This document shows positions 62,761 through 64,000 of a DNA stretch of 64,000 bases, piece after piece. The notes under the pieces are model-generated. The model ran no database searches and was not told the origin of the DNA. It saw only the letters and a list, made by a program, of their open reading frames with translations. The DNA lies in NCBI GenBank assembly GCA_963823095.1, contig CAWGKI010000006.1, forward strand, positions 186,001-250,000, written 5' to 3'. The position numbers and the translations under genes are program-made. Source of the stretch: CAIVVT01 sp963823095 (GTDB lineage: Bacteria; Acidobacteriota; Terriglobia; Bryobacterales; Bryobacteraceae). Numbering within the stretch: the stretch's first letter is position 1; each line of letters opens with the position of its first letter.

Positions 62761-64000
62761 TCAGATCGATTCCAGTTCGGCTTCCAGGAGTTGCTTCTGG
62801 TTCAGATCGGCGTAGTAGCCGCCAGTGGACAGCAGTTGCTCGTGCGAGCCAGACTCGACGATGCGCCCTTCGTCGAGCACGTAGATCCGCTCGGCCAGCC
62901 GGACCGTCGAAACGCGGTGGGAGATCAAGATTGTGGTCCGCCCGCGCATGAATTCGAGCAGGCTGGCCAGGATCTTCTCCTCGGTGATGGTGTCCACGGC
63001 GGAGAGCGCGTCGTCGAGGATCAGAACGCGCGGATCGCGCGCCACGGCCCGGGCAATGGCCGCGCGCTGTTTCTGACCTCCCGAGAGCGTAAGGCCGCGC
63101 TCGCCGACCTCAGTCTGTAGACCATTGGGAAACTGCTCGATGTCCGGTCCCAGGCCCGCCATCTCCGCCGAGCGCCGGATCCGGTCTTCGCTGAGGCCGG
63201 GCACGCCGAAAGCGATGTTCTCGGCGAGGGTTGCGCTGAAGAGGAAGGTCTCCTGCGGGACGTGGCCGATCACGCGCCGTACGTCGCTCGGATCGTAATC
63301 GCGCAGTTCCGCTCCAGCAAGCGTGACGCGTCCCTCGGTCGGGTCGAACAGGCGCGGAATCAGGTTCACCAAGGTGCTCTTGCCGCAGCCCGTGCGTCCG
63401 ACGATGGCGATGACCGAGCCTTGAGGCACTTCCAGGTCGATGCCCTCCAAGGCGCGCCGCGAGCCGTCTTCGGAAGGAAAATCCATCGCCACATTCTCAA
63501 ACGACAAGTCAAAGCTGGCGGGCGGCGGCAAGGGATCCGGCGGAGCCTGAATAGATGGCCGCTCGCGCATGATCTGCTGGATCCGTTCGAGCGAAGCGGT
63601 CCCGCGCTCCATCAGATTGACCACCCAGCCAAACGCGATCATCGGCCAGATCAACGTGCCCATGTAGGTGTTGAACATGACGAACGAGCCGAGGGAAAGA
63701 GAGCCAGCGATGAGCCGGCGACCGCCCTCGAACAGCACGACGAGGAACGTCAGTCCAATCAAAGCCTGCAACAAGGGCATAAAGGCGCTGGAGAGTTTCG
63801 CCAGCTTCATGTTTTGAACGATGTACTTACGGTTGAGCGCGGCGAAACGCTCGAGTTCCGCCTCGTCCTGCACGTAGGCGCGGAGCACGCGCGCGCCGTT
63901 CAGGTTCTCCTGCACGCGGCTGCTGATATCGGAAAACAGCGCCTGGATCTTTTCGAAGCGGAAATGGATACGACGGCCAAACAACACCACCACGAGGGAG
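62761..64000 (-). CDS. ABC transporter, exporter type (MsbA-like), 5' end beyond window
   Basis: The minus-strand gene enters from beyond 64000; about 413 residues are visible. It contains the second half of a type-I exporter membrane domain (KLSSAFMPLLQALIGLTFLV, VMFNTYMGTLIWPMIAFGWV) fused to a nucleotide-binding domain: Walker A GRTGCGKS, Q-loop HVPQETFLFSATLAENI, signature LSGGQKQR, Walker B RVLILDDALSAVD, and H-loop ISHRVST. Half-transporters of this type form homo- or heterodimers exporting lipid A, drugs or peptides. Confidence 0.93.
   Translation of the reverse strand, partial: SLVVVLFGRRIHFRFEKIQALFSDISSRVQENLNGARVLRAYVQDEAELERFAALNRKYIVQNMKLAKLSSAFMPLLQALIGLTFLVVLFEGGRRLIAGSLSLGSFVMFNTYMGTLIWPMIAFGWVVNLMERGTASLERIQQIMRERPSIQAPPDPLPPPASFDLSFENVAMDFPSEDGSRRALEGIDLEVPQGSVIAIVGRTGCGKSTLVNLIPRLFDPTEGRVTLAGAELRDYDPSDVRRVIGHVPQETFLFSATLAENIAFGVPGLSEDRIRRSAEMAGLGPDIEQFPNGLQTEVGERGLTLSGGQKQRAAIARAVARDPRVLILDDALSAVDTITEEKILASLLEFMRGRTTILISHRVSTVRLAERIYVLDEGRIVESGSHEQLLSTGGYYADLNQKQLLEAELESI

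Noticed and set aside
1..64000. CRISPR array or prophage
   Set aside because: The repeats found are dispersed and palindromic with no regular spacer pattern, and no integrase, phage structural or cas gene was seen.

Overview
The window looks like a piece of an Acidobacteriota chromosome, most like the Solibacter/Bryobacter branch. The reasons are moderately high GC, an Oar-type TonB receptor tail, many secreted glycoside hydrolases and Tat/Sec-exported hydrolases, a PEP-CTERM sorting-signal remnant, and hairpin-rich dispersed intergenic repeats. This assignment is inference from gene content; no rRNA is present.

Layout. 0-5.4 kb: tail of a TonB receptor, then a purple-acid-phosphatase-like enzyme, a YVTN beta-propeller and a convergent phospholipase C/acid-phosphatase-family enzyme. 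5.8-15.7 kb: small membrane protein, carboxylesterase, dienelactone hydrolase, uroporphyrinogen-decarboxylase-like protein, serine hydrolase, and a large PD40/CxxCH/TPR protein. 16-24.3 kb: glycan-degradation neighbourhood (GH29 fucosidase, GH2, GH35-like, SDR dehydrogenase). 24.7-28 kb: nifS-like desulfurase, mnmA, lpxL-like acyltransferase, tRNA-Val. 28-31.9 kb: gene remnants, an OmpA-domain protein, a Lys-rich secreted peptide, and a zinc-ribbon/toroid protein. 31.9-42.2 kb: a minus-strand locus of exported hydrolases, PfkB kinase, AgaS-like isomerase, DUF4832 protein, YjbQ and amidohydrolase. 42.5-47.6 kb: Asp-box propeller, tRNA-Ser and 5-oxoprolinase genes pxpBCA. 47.7-55.3 kb: a complete chemosensory cluster cheW-mcp-cheA-cheR-cheD-cheY-cheX-cheB. 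55.4-64 kb: CoA-transferase, PBP1a, two TPR proteins, a HigA antitoxin with a decayed toxin, and an ABC exporter running off the end.

Two features cut across the window. First, at least eleven otherwise good genes are split by one-base frameshifts (thirteen shifts in all), often in short G/C or T runs with intact motifs on both sides. This points to indel errors in the assembly more than to mass gene decay, so affected genes are listed as single loci. Second, several families of palindromic intergenic repeats recur, including a 110-bp element with perfect 10-bp terminal inverted repeats and a 129-bp element with 38-nt inverted arms.

The enzyme set suggests a heterotroph that scavenges plant or microbial glycans, organic phosphate and peptides. 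The best candidate for an undescribed system is the sugar-isomerase/kinase/amidohydrolase locus at 31.9-42.2 kb; the flagellum-free chemosensory cluster is the other coherent system.
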